From: Bryoerythrophyllum caledonicum
Lineage: Eukaryota; Streptophyta; Bryopsida; Pottiales; Pottiaceae
Assembly: GCA_963971425.1 (NCBI GenBank)
Contig: OZ020516.1
Coordinates: 124,001-188,000, forward strand
Length of the DNA: 64,000 nt
Direction: 5' to 3'
Position numbers and translations under genes: made by a program. This document shows positions 47,986 to 58,850 of this stretch, piece after piece (within the stretch, counting starts at the first letter, position 1; every line of letters begins with the position of its first letter). The notes under the pieces were generated by a model that did no database searches, was not told where the DNA came from, and worked only from the letters and a program-made list of their open reading frames with translations.

Positions 47986-48797
47986 TCAAAAGTGAAGGTT
48001 GTGAGCAAATCTTACCTTGTACTCTTTGCATCGGTTGCCTGATGTTCTCGTGGGGAAATCTTCGCCGTTTAGGGTTTGGAATTGAATGGAGTTGTTGGGA
48101 AAGACCTCCTTCACTACGGCGAGGAAAATCTTTTCGGGATTGAGAGCGATACCGGTGCGTCTACACCGTTCAAAACTTTGCCTCACGCAGGTGAGTTGGT
48201 GGTCCTTCGTGGACTGGGTGCTAAAATCATCAATGAATACCGTCATTGATTTATGCAAGAGGTTTGAGAAGGCATAGGTCATGGCCCTCTGGAATGCGGA
48301 AGGGGCATTACAAAGCCCAAAAGGCATGACCAAATAAATGAACGTGCCCCACAGGGTAGTGAAGGTGGTCTTGTGATAGTCCTCGGGAACAATGGAGATT
48401 TGATTGTAGCCCGAGTAGCCATCCATAAACGTGTAGAGCTCATGACCACCTACCTCCTCTAAGTGGTCTTGAAAAATGGCAAGGGAAAGTGGTCTTTTTG
48501 GGTGTGGTGGTTGAGTTTCCTATAGTCCATGCACACCTATAGCTTCCCATTCTTCTTTTTAACCAACACCATAGGGGAGACCCAATTGGATATTTCCACG
48601 GGTTTAATGAACTCCGCTTGGAGTAGCTTCTCCAACTCTGCCTTAACAATCAGTTGCAGATTAGGATTCATACGCCGCTCTTTTTGTCTAATGGGAGTAG
48701 TGCCCGGGAGAAGGGGGATGTGATGTTGTGTCACCGCCGGGGGAATGCCCTTGAGGTCTTTGTATGACCACGCAAAAATGTCCCCAAATTCGACCAT
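47986..48797 (-). pseudogene. Element I RT, broken and fused to integrase end by deletion
   Basis: KAELEKLLQAEFIKPVEIS (RT start), a frameshift/stop at about 48440-48540, then GYSGYNQISIVPEDYHKT, FIYLVMPFGLCNAPSAFQ and the catalytic FIDDFS. After NPEKIFLAVV the sequence passes at about 48116 straight to EVFPNNSIQFQTLNGEDF, which in Element II lies at the end of integrase. Confidence 0.85.
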
Positions 48798-48806
48798 GAG
48801 CGACTT

Positions 48807-49577
48807 CTATTTCACCATCTCCCCCTCGGTCAATCCAACTCCCACCTTTATACTACAGACTTCTTCATCCTCATGAGAGACCACCATCAATTTCCAGTCA
48901 TCGTGATGTACGTGTGGTTGTTGGGTAGGTCCCTTGTACCAATCATTCGGAACTTGGGGGTACGTTGCCCCCGAACCACTAGCTAGTATACCGGTGGATG
49001 TTCTCCTAAAGTGGAGAGATGGGTTGAGAGGGGCTTCGTCCCCCAACTCCTCCAATTTGTCCCCTTGTGTGCCATCAACATCCATTCCTAATACCGCCGC
49101 GGGTTCTAAGTCATCAAGGAGGGAAACCAGGCTAAGTTCTAACCCGGGTTCCTCCTCAACCAGCTCACTCTCCATGAAATGCACGGACATGGCTTCATCC
49201 ACGCTCGAGGTGGGGTGCTCCCTCAACCAGTCTACAAATTCCCCGGTGGGAACCCACTCGTAAAGGCCCGGTCCCATGCTCTTGAACGGCATCACGTTGG
49301 CCCTCGAGGGTTGGGCTCTATCCACCGCCTTGTGTGGTGCGAACCTCACTCTCTTGGGAAGTTCTTTTGTCAACACTTCTTGCGACTCATCCTCCGAAGG
49401 GACCATACAATCATGGCATAGTCCTAGCCTACTCGATTGGATATGGATCGTAGTAGGATTCTCAGGGGGCCCGTAGGTGATGCGTGGCTTTGGTCCTCCC
49501 CATTCCACCGTGGCATTGGCGATTCGCAACCACGGTCTACCTAGTAGCAAGGGATATGCCTCCTTGTTGGAGTGCAT
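48807..49577 (-). pseudogene. Element I protease-RT linker
   Basis: 256 codons colinear with Element II 63217-62660, including LLLGRPWLRIANATVEWGGP (end of protease) and ASGSGATYPQVPNDWYKGP. Cut off from the protease by TAA at about 49626 and from RT by TAG at about 48804. Confidence 0.8.
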
Positions 49578-49625
49578 TCGAATGACTTGGAAGGTGAGGG
49601 AGTACTCTATTCCCCCCGTGGTAAC

Positions 49626-50402
49626 TTAACAACCACTAATTTGGCCTAACGGAGCCTCCGAGCTTTGATTAGCCATTTTGATGATGTATGGTGATGGTTC
49701 CATGATGTCTAGGCCTAATTTCTCCATAGTGGAGAGGGGCATGATGTTCAAACCACTACCACCGTCGACTAGTACGTTGGGTACCACCTTATCTACGATT
49801 GAGACCTCAATTTGAACCGCCTTGACTTCGATATTGGGGTGTGCCGATTTTACACGAGCCGCCAACCTAACCTTTGCCTTAGGCCTCCGCTTCACCGGGG
49901 TGCCCGACCTAAGGACCTTCCTCATGGGTGGGGATACCTTCAGTAGTTGGGCTATGGTGATGTCCGCCTTGAGACGACTCAAATCCGCCCATAAATCGTA
50001 AGGCCCTTCTCCCACGTGTTCCTTGACACGTGGGAATGTGTTCACTGCGGGACTAGGGACTGGTGGACCTTCCCATGGTTCTTGGGAAGTGGATAATGGT
50101 GTTCGGGGCCTAGGTGTCCCATGGGAGGACCTTAAGTTGGCCCGTTTAGTGCCTTCCACCGCCTCCTTGGTGGTGTCGTTTAGGTCGGAGAAGTGAGGTG
50201 GGTCCTCCTCCGAGGTATCACTATCCTCCGGTGTGGGTGGAGGAGGACTCGAGTACCTAGGTTCTCGCCGGTTGGATCGAGTTTGGACCACCAACGCCGG
50301 TAATTCACAAGACCTTGCCCCCTCGGTCGTGCTAACCTCGTGGAAGACTACATTGAGCTCAGTAAGGGATGGGGTGTGCGTGGACACAACCTCACTTGAC
50401 AT
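49626..50402 (-). CDS. Element I retropepsin-like protease segment
   Basis: 258 codons. NVLVDGGSGLNIMPLSTMEK is the active-site region with D-G-G in place of D-T/S-G, as in many Tat-like plant elements. The frame ends at a TAA just after QISGC, where Element II continues. Confidence 0.8.
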   Translation of the reverse strand: MSSEVVSTHTPSLTELNVVFHEVSTTEGARSCELPALVVQTRSNRREPRYSSPPPPTPEDSDTSEEDPPHFSDLNDTTKEAVEGTKRANLRSSHGTPRPRTPLSTSQEPWEGPPVPSPAVNTFPRVKEHVGEGPYDLWADLSRLKADITIAQLLKVSPPMRKVLRSGTPVKRRPKAKVRLAARVKSAHPNIEVKAVQIEVSIVDKVVPNVLVDGGSGLNIMPLSTMEKLGLDIMEPSPYIIKMANQSSEAPLGQISGC

Positions 50403-50420
50403 TGTGGCATAGCGAACATC

Positions 50421-51950
50421 TTATGGGCCTTGGTTTTGTTGGCCCCCGTGGTTTGGTTGGCCACCGTGGTTTGGCCCTTGGTTTATGGGGATGTAACCGT
50501 CCTTGGTATTAACTCCCATTGGGGGAGTTTGACTTTGGCGGTTCTTGTTGTAGTCATAGTAGAAGCTAGGTGGCCTAAGAGTATTATCGGAGGTGGGGTT
50601 ACGTGCACGTCTCAAATGGTCTTGAGCTTGTTGAGGGTAGTTCCCTAGCGGAGAGGGCATGGGGATTACCTTATCCAGCCTTCGACACACTTGGATAGGG
50701 TGATTACCCCCATAGTTACCACATACTACTCCACTTTCGACCCAACACTGCCCAGGTGCGTGTCTCTTGCCACAAGTGTGATGGATTTCATACCGTGGTC
50801 GTGAAAGTCCCCCATAACCTTGGTTTGGTGGTGTATAGCTTTGCGGGTCATAGTTAGTTGCCACCGGTGGTTGATTCCTATGGGAAGGTACATACAGGAG
50901 TTGAGCGATCTGGTACTGCGGTGCTGCACCTGGGGTGGTGCAAAAGGAACTAGTGTGCCCCGGTTGGCCACATTGAGTGCACCAGAGGCCCGAAGCATGT
51001 CTACCAGACTCTATGGGTGGAGGCATGGGGTTAGGGACTTGGTTCTTAATCAACAAGGCCACTTGGTCCTGCATGGCCTTGATTTGTTGCTCTAGTTGGT
51101 CCTGGAAACCTTGCTGGCCTTGGAGGATTTCATTCTTCATTTCCTCCTTCCATGTGCCCCGCTCTTCGTGATAGGTGAGCTCGGGGAGAGCTACTGGTGG
51201 TCTAACGTTCAAGGGTGGAGCATAGTAGTTCCACGTAGGAACTTGTGCGCCTGTGGATCCTTGGTTAGGCTCTAAGACTGGTCCCTTGCCCTTGGCATGG
51301 ATGGGTATGAAACTAAGAATATGGTGATCTTCCTTCCTCCACATGCGCTCTTGGTCTCGATCCACCTGCTCTATTAGCCTAGCTTGTGCCTTGGCCTCAT
51401 CTAACAATGCGGGGCGGACCTTCAAAATCTCCCTAATGGTTCCCTCATTGTTGAACCCTTGGATAAAGAATTGGGTTAAGGTGTCATTGGTGAGGAGGTT
51501 TCCCACGAACCTTGTAACCACGAGGTCGAATCTCTTAATGTATGTCGTGATATCCTCTCCTGGACCTTGGCGTAGCGCGGCTAGGGCTGTGAGGGCATTA
51601 CTTTGACCGACTTCGGGTCTAAAGTGCTCCAAAAAGGCCCTCATGAGGCTATCCCAATCCTGGAAGGTGTCGGGGGGGTGGTTCCTATACCACTCGTAAG
51701 CGGCATCCTTCAAAGTACACGAGAACCACACTAGGAAATACCCGGTGTTGGTGATGAGGCAAGTAGTGAGGAGCTCTAGAAACCGTTCTACGTGTGTTGA
51801 GGGGTCTTCATCCTTGGTTCCTCTAAATGTGGGCAAATTGGGTGGCATAGGCGCCGCTTGCAAGCCCTCGGGTACTACGATTGGCAAACCCCTTGGCTGA
51901 ACCAAGGAGTTGATGGGAGGCCGAACCGGGGGTGGTCCTCCAGAGACCAT
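50421..51950 (-). CDS. Element I Gag
   Basis: 509 codons, with ATG at 51948-51950. Retrotrans_gag core at about residues 45-185: AAYEWYRNHPPDTFQDWDSL, FLEHFRPEVGQ, ALRQGPGEDITTYIKRFD. A zinc knuckle CTQCGQPGHTSSFC lies at about 335, followed by a second Cys/His cluster (HHTCGKRHAPGQCW) and a Gly/Asn/Gln-rich end. Gag forms the particle and binds the RNA. It is intact here, unlike Pol. Confidence 0.88.
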   Translation of the reverse strand: MVSGGPPPVRPPINSLVQPRGLPIVVPEGLQAAPMPPNLPTFRGTKDEDPSTHVERFLELLTTCLITNTGYFLVWFSCTLKDAAYEWYRNHPPDTFQDWDSLMRAFLEHFRPEVGQSNALTALAALRQGPGEDITTYIKRFDLVVTRFVGNLLTNDTLTQFFIQGFNNEGTIREILKVRPALLDEAKAQARLIEQVDRDQERMWRKEDHHILSFIPIHAKGKGPVLEPNQGSTGAQVPTWNYYAPPLNVRPPVALPELTYHEERGTWKEEMKNEILQGQQGFQDQLEQQIKAMQDQVALLIKNQVPNPMPPPIESGRHASGLWCTQCGQPGHTSSFCTTPGAAPQYQIAQLLYVPSHRNQPPVATNYDPQSYTPPNQGYGGLSRPRYEIHHTCGKRHAPGQCWVESGVVCGNYGGNHPIQVCRRLDKVIPMPSPLGNYPQQAQDHLRRARNPTSDNTLRPPSFYYDYNKNRQSQTPPMGVNTKDGYIPINQGPNHGGQPNHGGQQNQGP

Positions 51951-52189
51951 GGTAGGGCCTGAGGTGTTGCCTCATGGACTAGTGGTGTTGGTGGTGTTCA
52001 CCGGGTCAATTGAAGGGATAGAAAAAGATGGGTGAAATGGAAGGGGAGGAGCTAGGATAGCCTCAAGCTGAACCTCTAAGAATCCTTCCGCTGTGTCCTC
52101 AGTGAGCTCCCTAGACCTACTCCTTCGTTCACTCGCCGGTTCCCACGGTGGTGTGAGGGAAGGTCTTTGGGACCTTGTGGCATGGGACA

Positions 52190-52521
52190 TCTACTCTAAG
52201 GTCCACAGGTAAGATCTTGTCGTTCGTTGATGGTAGTCATGTCCCCCCAAAAGGTTTTCCGTCCAAGGTTTAAAGGTCGTGGGTGGAACTACACGAAGCA
52301 CAGCCTATCTCGAACGATGAGTGGGTGTGTTCAACACTCCTACTCCCAATACTATCACGAGGATGGACTGACTCAAGACCAAGACCAGAGTTTTTAGTTG
52401 TGGATTTTTAGCTCGATGAAGCCGCCGAAGAGTCCTATTAAGGACTACCCTTCAAGGGCAAACGACAAAAGGCTAACCGAATTGAGGAATGTCTCCACGA
52501 GCATTACCCCGTTGGAAAGTT
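52190..52521. other. Element I 5' leader
   Basis: Non-coding leader between primer site and Gag; a short frame with SRSRELTEDTAEGFLEV (51972-52190) abuts Gag and could be its N-terminal extension. Nothing else recognised. Confidence 0.35.
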
Positions 52522-52539
52522 GTCCCCCAACTGGCGCCA
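52522..52539 (-). other. Element I primer binding site
   Basis: Minus strand TGGCGCCAGTTGGGGGAC. A TGGCGCC start is usual for Tat/Athila/Ogre-type plant elements (and other tRNA-primed elements using a GGCGCCA 3' end). It should lie next to the 5' LTR end, so the LTR probably extends to about 52541. Confidence 0.7.
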
Positions 52540-52540
52540 C

Positions 52541-53884
52541 ACGGTACAAATCCTTACTGTGGGGCTGACCTAGGCTTCAACTTGATAAAAGGTGGGATTC
52601 CTTGGTATCCCCTTCCACCTTTTACCACTTTGAGCTAGGCATCACCCACTAGGAGGAAAACGACATAATAACGGGACGGCATGCAACAATGTATGTATAC
52701 AATGTTATCACCATGAAGAAGACATACCTCGCAACCTCGCCCTCTTGCTCTTCGTGGTCCTCTCGTCTTCATGTTCTGGTGGTCTTGCTCGTCCTCTTCG
52801 TTCAGCTCGTGACCTCGCCCTCTTGCTCTTCGTGGTCCTATCGTCTCCGTGTTCTAGTGATCTTGCTCGTCCTCTTCGTTCAGCTCGCGACCTCGCCCTC
52901 TTGCTCTTCGTGGTCCTATCGTCTCCGTGTTCTAGTGATCTTGCTCGTCCTCTTCGTTCAGCTCGCAACCTCGCCCTCTTGCTCTTCGTGGTCCTGTCGT
53001 ACCTAATTCACTCTTCCAGTGGCCGGGGCTTCCGGCTCTCCCTCTCTCAGTCCTCTCCCTTCGCACATTCCTTCCATACCTGAATAATCCCCCTCTCCAG
53101 GGGGTAACCCCCCAGCCTTGCTTTGTTCCCATGGGTGTTCCCCGCCGCCTTTGGCCCTTCTTCCATTAATGACTCCCTTCTTACAAAGCCTATTAACCCC
53201 ATGACTACTAATTCCGTGCCACCCTTGCATTAACAAAAGTGGGTGTCCCACTAACCAAGGAATATCTAAATCTAACTTTAACTCCATGCCACATGGTGCG
53301 TGCATGACCTCCAATAAGTGAGCCATTAAGGCTATTTTCAAGTTACAAAAAAACACTACTCTACTTAGCTCAAATTCCCTTTACTTGGAGGAATTCCTAT
53401 TTTTACTTAGTGATTGGTGAGGAGTTTGCCAAGCCTTTTGGACCCTTTCAACTCCTTTTTTAAGGGCTTTGTAAGCCCCCACATTTTTTCTTTCTCCCCA
53501 CCGTCATTCTTCTTCTTTTTTCCTAATTTTTCCCCGTGATTTCCTCACCGTGGCCAATTGCGGTCCCCGATGCGATAGGAGGTAAATTTGTCTCCACCAC
53601 TTCTATTTCTACTTTTCTTTTCTATTGTTTTCCTTTCTTTTTTCCTTTTCTATTTTTTCCTTTATTTTTCCCTTTCTATTCATTTTTTGGTTAACTTCAT
53701 AAAATCCGTGGTTGCCAATAAATGGCTCCTATTTGAGGAATTAGCAAATGGAACGGCTACTTAGCCCTTTTAATCAAAAAAACCATGAGCTAACACATGG
53801 GTTAACCTCATTCCACTACTTGTTAAAGTTAATGGACACGATGCGTGGCCCATTCGTCACCGTGAGCCGTTTTCGCGGCTCACA
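52541..53884 (-). repeat. Element I 5' LTR
   Basis: Starts on the minus strand at 53884 (TGTGAGCCGCGAAAACG) and probably ends at about 52541 next to the primer site. The 53003-53884 part matches 46983-47864. The 52541-52732 part is not found beside the 3' copy, so the 3' LTR has lost or rearranged that end. The outer flank begins TTCAT. Confidence 0.75.
52733..53002 (+). repeat. 78-bp tandem array III (about 3.5 units)
   Basis: Same unit as arrays I and II. It sits inside the 5' LTR of Element I, between the U5-like part (52541-52732) and the conserved LTR part. Confidence 0.92.
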
Positions 53885-54119
53885 TTCATCTCCAAAACTT
53901 CCTTACTTGCGTCTAGATTTCTTTGCATCAATCTATGCCTCCAAAAGTAAAATGCAGCATATGTCAACAACTTCGAGGCAATCATTACCATCACCATGCC
54001 CACAATGACTCAAATTGGGACCTTCCCCATCCCTCCCACAACTTTTGAGGGCCTAAGCACGGCAATGCACACATCATTAGCGTTGTATTGGAGGGGTGGT
54101 TTTTTTTTTTTCGAACGAT
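53885..54119. other. Spacer right of Element I
   Basis: Unassigned; ends in a T13 run at about 54100, perhaps the tail of a retroposon on the minus strand. Confidence 0.35.
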
Positions 54120-55139
54120 GACAGGAGAGCGTGCTCCGTAAATTCTCGTGAGGTGGGCGTAGGGACTTAGTCTCAAAACAAGTGCTACAGGCTACAAGGA
54201 GTGCTAGACCCTATGGACGAGCCCCTGTTTGCACTAGTTTTTGAGGGAAGGAGTGAGCTCAGGGAGTAGAGAGTGTATTGGAATGGCTCAAAATTTTCAG
54301 ATCTGAGATTAGCACCACCGATCTAGATGTTTTTGAAGAGAGATTTGTGGTGAGTTGTTATGATAGCTTGGGAAATGTGTGTTGGACACTTAGATCTATC
54401 TTCTCCCACATCTAAGAGCGCTAGCTAGGCCAAGGACATGAGAATAGTCCTGATCTGTGGAGACCTCCAGATTAGTCTCTTGCATCCCACCAACCCAGGC
54501 ATCGCAGCATCCAACATAGATCCACGAACCAGCCCCCCCGAGCTCAAGAGCGACTTCAACACGCACACTCAGGTTACCTCTCATGCAATCAGTTGTATTA
54601 CATACTTTGTTTTATTTGCTTCATGCCTTACATTTGCTTCAACCTTTTCCATACACGTTTTAGCTTCAGATCTCACAAACACTAGTCATAGCACATTAGA
54701 TCTCACACACACTAGTCACAATACTACACATCAGCACCATGTCACTAACCCTCTAACCCCAAAGTACATAAGTAGGTCGTATGTATTTGCACGCCATACG
54801 CGGCAGCGATGGCAAAATCTCTGCAGAACTAAACAGCAAACAAGAAGAGCCAACCACGACGCCAACACACCCTGCAAGATGCGGATCCAGTACGAGGACA
54901 CACATCTTCACATTCACGTGAGATAGGAGGCGTGATATCACAACTCGAAATCACATCGCGCGCACCCACAACAGATCTGCGCCATTATCACAACTCCACA
55001 GATCAGCATCAACAACGAGAAGAGATTGGGAGGCAGCTAGCGACAAAGGAACAACAGCCTTATTTCAATAGCACATCAACAAACACATCTCCAGCACGCA
55101 GAAACAAGAATACGGACGAAAACCATGGTAAGTAGATCT

Positions 55140-56240
55140 GTAAACCCTCCACTCTTTCTCACCTCCTCCCCCCCATCTCCACAACCTCTCTGCAATAGGT
55201 ATCCCACTCCTCCGCCCCCCTTCTCTCTCCCCCACACCACCCTCTCCCTCCCTATCTACAGCCGTTCTTCCTCCTCACCTAACCCCTGGAAGCAATACCT
55301 CACTCCGCCGCCCTCCCTATCTCTCCCTCACATCCCCCTCACCTCTCTCTACCACCATCCCCTCTCCCTCCCTGTCTATCAATCCTCCCCCTCCGCGCTT
55401 AATCTCCATAGCTCCCCTCACCTCAAAAACCCCAGCCCCGCACTCACAGTCCAACCCCCTAGCCCAAGGAAGCTCCCCCACCACCTGGAACCCTTCCCGT
55501 ACCCCCACCATCCGACCCATCAGGAGCTGCAGCGCTCATACAGACCTGGACTCTCACCCCAATCCACCCCTGCGCACTCACAACCCAAACAAGACAACCC
55601 CCCCAGGAGCTGGAGCGCTGAGTGTGGAAGCAGCCCAAACTTTGCCAGCCGCCAATTACAACGACACACCCCAAATCCAACAAGCGCCGATTACAATGCC
55701 TCTGTCGAGACGCCTTCCCGAAATAGAACCCCCCCTGTCAACAATCAGCGACCTGCACTTTTTGCGACCCCCTATTCTACCGACCCCACTACTTACGACC
55801 CCCCTCTCCTACCGACCCCCTCCCCTACCGACCCCCTTGCTCACGACCCCCTCCCTATTAAACCTCCTCCCATGCAACCTACAGCCCCCTAGCAACCCAA
55901 AAAAATTTGCGACCCCCTATTTGCGACCTCCCCTCCCCTACCGACCCCCCTCTCTTACCAACCCCCCTTCTTAACCCGCCACGACCCCCCTCTCATCTTG
56001 CGACCTCTCACTACAACCGTCTTTCATTCATATGACCCCCTCGCTCCCCGGATACGACCTCTCTTCCCATTCACGACCTCTCTCACTCTCTACTACCCCC
56101 CACCCCTCCCTCACAAAACCAACATCCCCCACTCCACACCCCAATCTACTCATACCTCAACCCTCATCACCCTCTCCTTAACCTCTCTCACTCTATACCC
56201 AACCCTCCCCACCACCTATACTAATAGAGCCAGACAACAC
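55140..56240 (+). repeat. C/T-rich low-complexity tract
   Basis: About 1.1 kb with very few G on the plus strand. CGACCCCC/CTACCGACCCCC units recur at about 55730-56100. Proline/serine-rich frames across it are a composition effect. Confidence 0.75.
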
Positions 56241-56243
56241 CGC

Positions 56244-56900
56244 ATGAGTAGTGGAGGTCGAAGCCAATCCACCCCTAGTAAAACCAACGCGAAGAAAGAC
56301 AGTGGTGCAAACACACATAGAAGAACCAATAGTGTAGAGCTCCAAGAAAACCCCACACACAACCCACGCCCAAGACAAGCCAAAACTACTAGCACCTCTA
56401 GAATAGAAACCACACCCACCAAGACAAGACCGTTGACTTCGAAAAAATTAGCAAACCTATCTTTGACACGCGACCTCACCCCCAAACCACGAGGTAGGAA
56501 GAAGAAAACGTTAGAAATTAACTTCACCCCACCACAACCACCACACCCAGAGTCCCTAATTCATCTCTCAGACGACCAAGAGGACATCCCTCTTACATTC
56601 TCTAGAACGAGCCAGAGGCGTAGGGTTACCACTTCTCTCCCTCTATCCCCTGACCACAACAATCAACCCACCTCCATTGAAACCTGGAATACTATGGACC
56701 AACTCCAAAAGGAACCTAGCATTACCACCGAAGCCATGGACATAGAAAACAGCGAATCCAACTCCAAGACAACTTCTATTGACAAAGCCTCCACCTTTGA
56801 CCCTATAGAAGTACAACATCCTGCAAAAAAACACAAAGGGAGTACCTCAGATCCAAAACCTAGTAGCAGCACTCCAAACCAATCCACATTTCACTTTTAG
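56244..56900 (+). CDS. Basic low-complexity ORF with an AT-hook (possible LINE ORF1)
   Basis: From ATG 56244 to TAG at 56898-56900, 218 residues: MSSGGRSQSTPSKTNAKK, rich in Ser, Thr, Pro and Lys, with KPRGRKKKT near residue 76, an AT-hook core (P-R-G-R-K) that binds the minor groove of AT-rich DNA, and KKHKG near the end that could serve as a nuclear signal. No domain otherwise. Its place behind a LINE-like leader suggests an ORF1, but it does not resemble ORF1 at 6140-7720 apart from starting MSS. A different small frame (56917-57179, MEKLAKDANLDQLFSGKSV) follows directly and may be its continuation after a stop. Confidence 0.4.
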   Translation: MSSGGRSQSTPSKTNAKKDSGANTHRRTNSVELQENPTHNPRPRQAKTTSTSRIETTPTKTRPLTSKKLANLSLTRDLTPKPRGRKKKTLEINFTPPQPPHPESLIHLSDDQEDIPLTFSRTSQRRRVTTSLPLSPDHNNQPTSIETWNTMDQLQKEPSITTEAMDIENSESNSKTTSIDKASTFDPIEVQHPAKKHKGSTSDPKPSSSTPNQSTFHF

Positions 56901-57180
56901 TTGGGCTTTCCAACCATGGAGAAGCTTGCGAAGGACGCAAACCTTGACCAACTATTCAGTGGGAAAAGTGTACCTGATATGATGATCAGAGGAGTACCTA
57001 AGTCAGAGGCAGAGAAAGCCATGAGTCACGAGTGCCACAATATCTGTGAGCCAAATAAACCGCCCCCTAATGGGGTGGCTTATCTTGAACACAAGATCCT
57101 ACATATGGGATGCAGCCCCTTGTGCAAACATACTTTAACCATTCATACAAGCATGATGACCCAAGGCGTGGTCACTTGAG

Positions 57181-57877
57181 AGGGTTCGTTAATAATTAGT
57201 GATGTGATGGTTGAATTGAGCCTTAGGTTGAATCCAACCTTTAGACAAGCGTAAATTCCGCCTCAAAGCTTTGTTTCCAATGTTTTAAAGCTCCATTAGG
57301 TTCAATTTTGCCTTGTGAACTTGATTAGCACCTTAACCACCAATTCCAGGCCCAAGTGCGACCCTAACAGCAGCAACCAGCAGACAGGCTCCTCTTTTAT
57401 GTTAAAAGTTTAATTCTTCATTATCTTCGTGATTATGACTCCGTTTTTTACGTTTGTTTTTTGTATTCTTATTAGTTTTTCTTGCTTAACACGATGGCAG
57501 CCTTCAATTGATCATTTGACTCGACCCTGGACCTCCCAGCCAGCGACCAGCAGTGCACCTTCAACATATGATTTTATTCAAGATCATGCACCACATTCCT
57601 ATGCATGTATCACATTCATTCACACAAGAATCCACCCCAGCCTTACTAAGAGTGAGCCTCCAGCTGTGTTCACTTACTAATGGCGCTCTAATCGGTTATT
57701 TAGTTGAATATATAGCAAACCCTAATTCTACCGAAAAATTGGCAGCGCTTCCGCGTGGTTTTTGTATTTAGAAAATTAGGGTTCAAGTCATACACATGGA
57801 ATTGAAGAGGTTCGAGGGAGAAAAGAAAAGGGGCTCCCTGAGTTAATTCGGTTCACCCTCCATCCTTAGCCTTCGAC
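57181..57877. other. Unassigned spacer
   Basis: No gene supported. Contains a plant telo-box-like AAACCCTAA at 57717-57725 and a CAGCGCTTCCGCG string also seen at about 13093. Confidence 0.35.
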
Positions 57878-58020
57878 TTGCTTGGTCAGCTCGTGATCTT
57901 GCTCCTCTTGTTCAGCTCGTGATCTTGCTCCTCTTGTTCAGCTCGTGATCTTGCTCCTCTTGTTCAGCTTGTGATCTTGCTCCTCTTGTTCAGCTCGTGA
58001 TCTTGCTCCTCTTGTTGGTG
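57878..58020 (+). repeat. 26-bp tandem array (about 5 units)
   Basis: Units of CTCGTGATCTTGCTCCTCTTGTTCAG, nearly identical. The unit is clearly related to one third of the 78-bp unit (TGATCTTGCTCGTCCTCTTCG). Confidence 0.9.
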
Positions 58021-58024
58021 CTCT

Positions 58025-58850
58025 TCACTCCGCAGCTTGTATCTTCGTCGTCACAGCTCCGATCCGCGCGTTCTTGAGCTTGTTGGAAAGCCAACGTTCT
58101 AATCTATCTACTCCTAAAATCTTAGCCTGATTGGACAAGAACTCCGCTACTGACGAGGGAAAACCTGAGGCCGTATGAGATCCGCCACCGATCCTCCAGC
58201 TGGTCGTCCTCACTCTGCCGCCCGTATCTTTGTTGTCACAGCTCTGATCCGCACGTGTTTGAGCTTGTTGAAAAGCCAACTCTCTAATCTATCTACTCCT
58301 AAAATCTTAGCCTGATTGGACAAGAACTCCGCTACTGACAAGGGAAAACCTGAGGCCGTATGAGATCCGCCACCGATCCTCCAGCTAGTCGTCCTCACTC
58401 TACCGCCCGTATCTTCGTTGTCACAGCTCCGATCCGCACGTGTTTGAGCTTGTTGAAAAGCCAACTTTCTAATCTATCTACTCCTAAAATCTTAGCCCGA
58501 TTGGACAAGAACTCCGCTACAAACAAGGGAAAACCTGAGGCCGTATGAGATCCGCCACCGATCCTCCAGCTGGTCGTCCTCACTCCGCCGCCCGTATCTT
58601 CGTCGTCACAGCTCCGATCCGCGTGTTCTTGAGCTTGTTGGAAAGCCAACTTTCTAATCTATCTACTCCTAAAATCTTAGCCCGATTGGACAAGAACTCC
58701 GCTACTGACGAGGGAAAACCTGAGGCCGTATGAGATCCGCCACCGATCCTCCAACTGGTCGTCCTCACTCCGCCGCCCGTATCTTCGTTGTCACAGCTCC
58801 GATCCGCATGTTCTTGAGCTTGTTGGAAAGCCAACTTTCTAATCTATCTA
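58025..58850 (+). repeat. 185-bp tandem array (about 4.5 units)
   Basis: Units begin CTCACTCCGCCGCCCGTATC and contain AAGCCAAC(T/G)TTCTAATC and GAGATCCGCCACCGATCC. Period exactly 185 bp over four units with a few changes each. It abuts the LTR of Element II. The last partial unit breaks off at about 58850. Confidence 0.92.

Larger units (their letters stand above)
47865..52540 (-). mobile_element. Element I, Tat-like Ty3/gypsy, internally deleted
   Basis: Internal region between the two LTRs, minus strand: primer site (52522-52539), Gag (51950-50421), protease (50402-49626), protease-RT linker and RT (49577-48120), then a jump to the last part of integrase (about 48115-48010). Compared with Element II, roughly 1.9 kb covering the end of RT, RNase H and most of integrase is missing. 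Several in-frame stops are present. Primer site and the VDGGSGLNIMPLS protease place it near Tat/Athila-type plant elements. Confidence 0.85.
54120..57180 (+). mobile_element. LINE-like element, 5' part
   Basis: 54120-54500 resembles the LINE leaders at 11050-11440 and 13570-13950 (read on the minus strand): CTCCGTAAATTCTCGTGAGG, then GTGTGTTGGACACTTAGATC. It is followed by a pyrimidine-rich leader and one basic ORF. No endonuclease or RT is found before the next repeats at 57878, so the element is 3'-deleted or the match is only leader-deep. Confidence 0.45.

Noticed and set aside
58025-58834. Four 84-codon minus-strand frames spaced 185 bp
   Set aside because: Copies of one chance frame in the 185-bp satellite.
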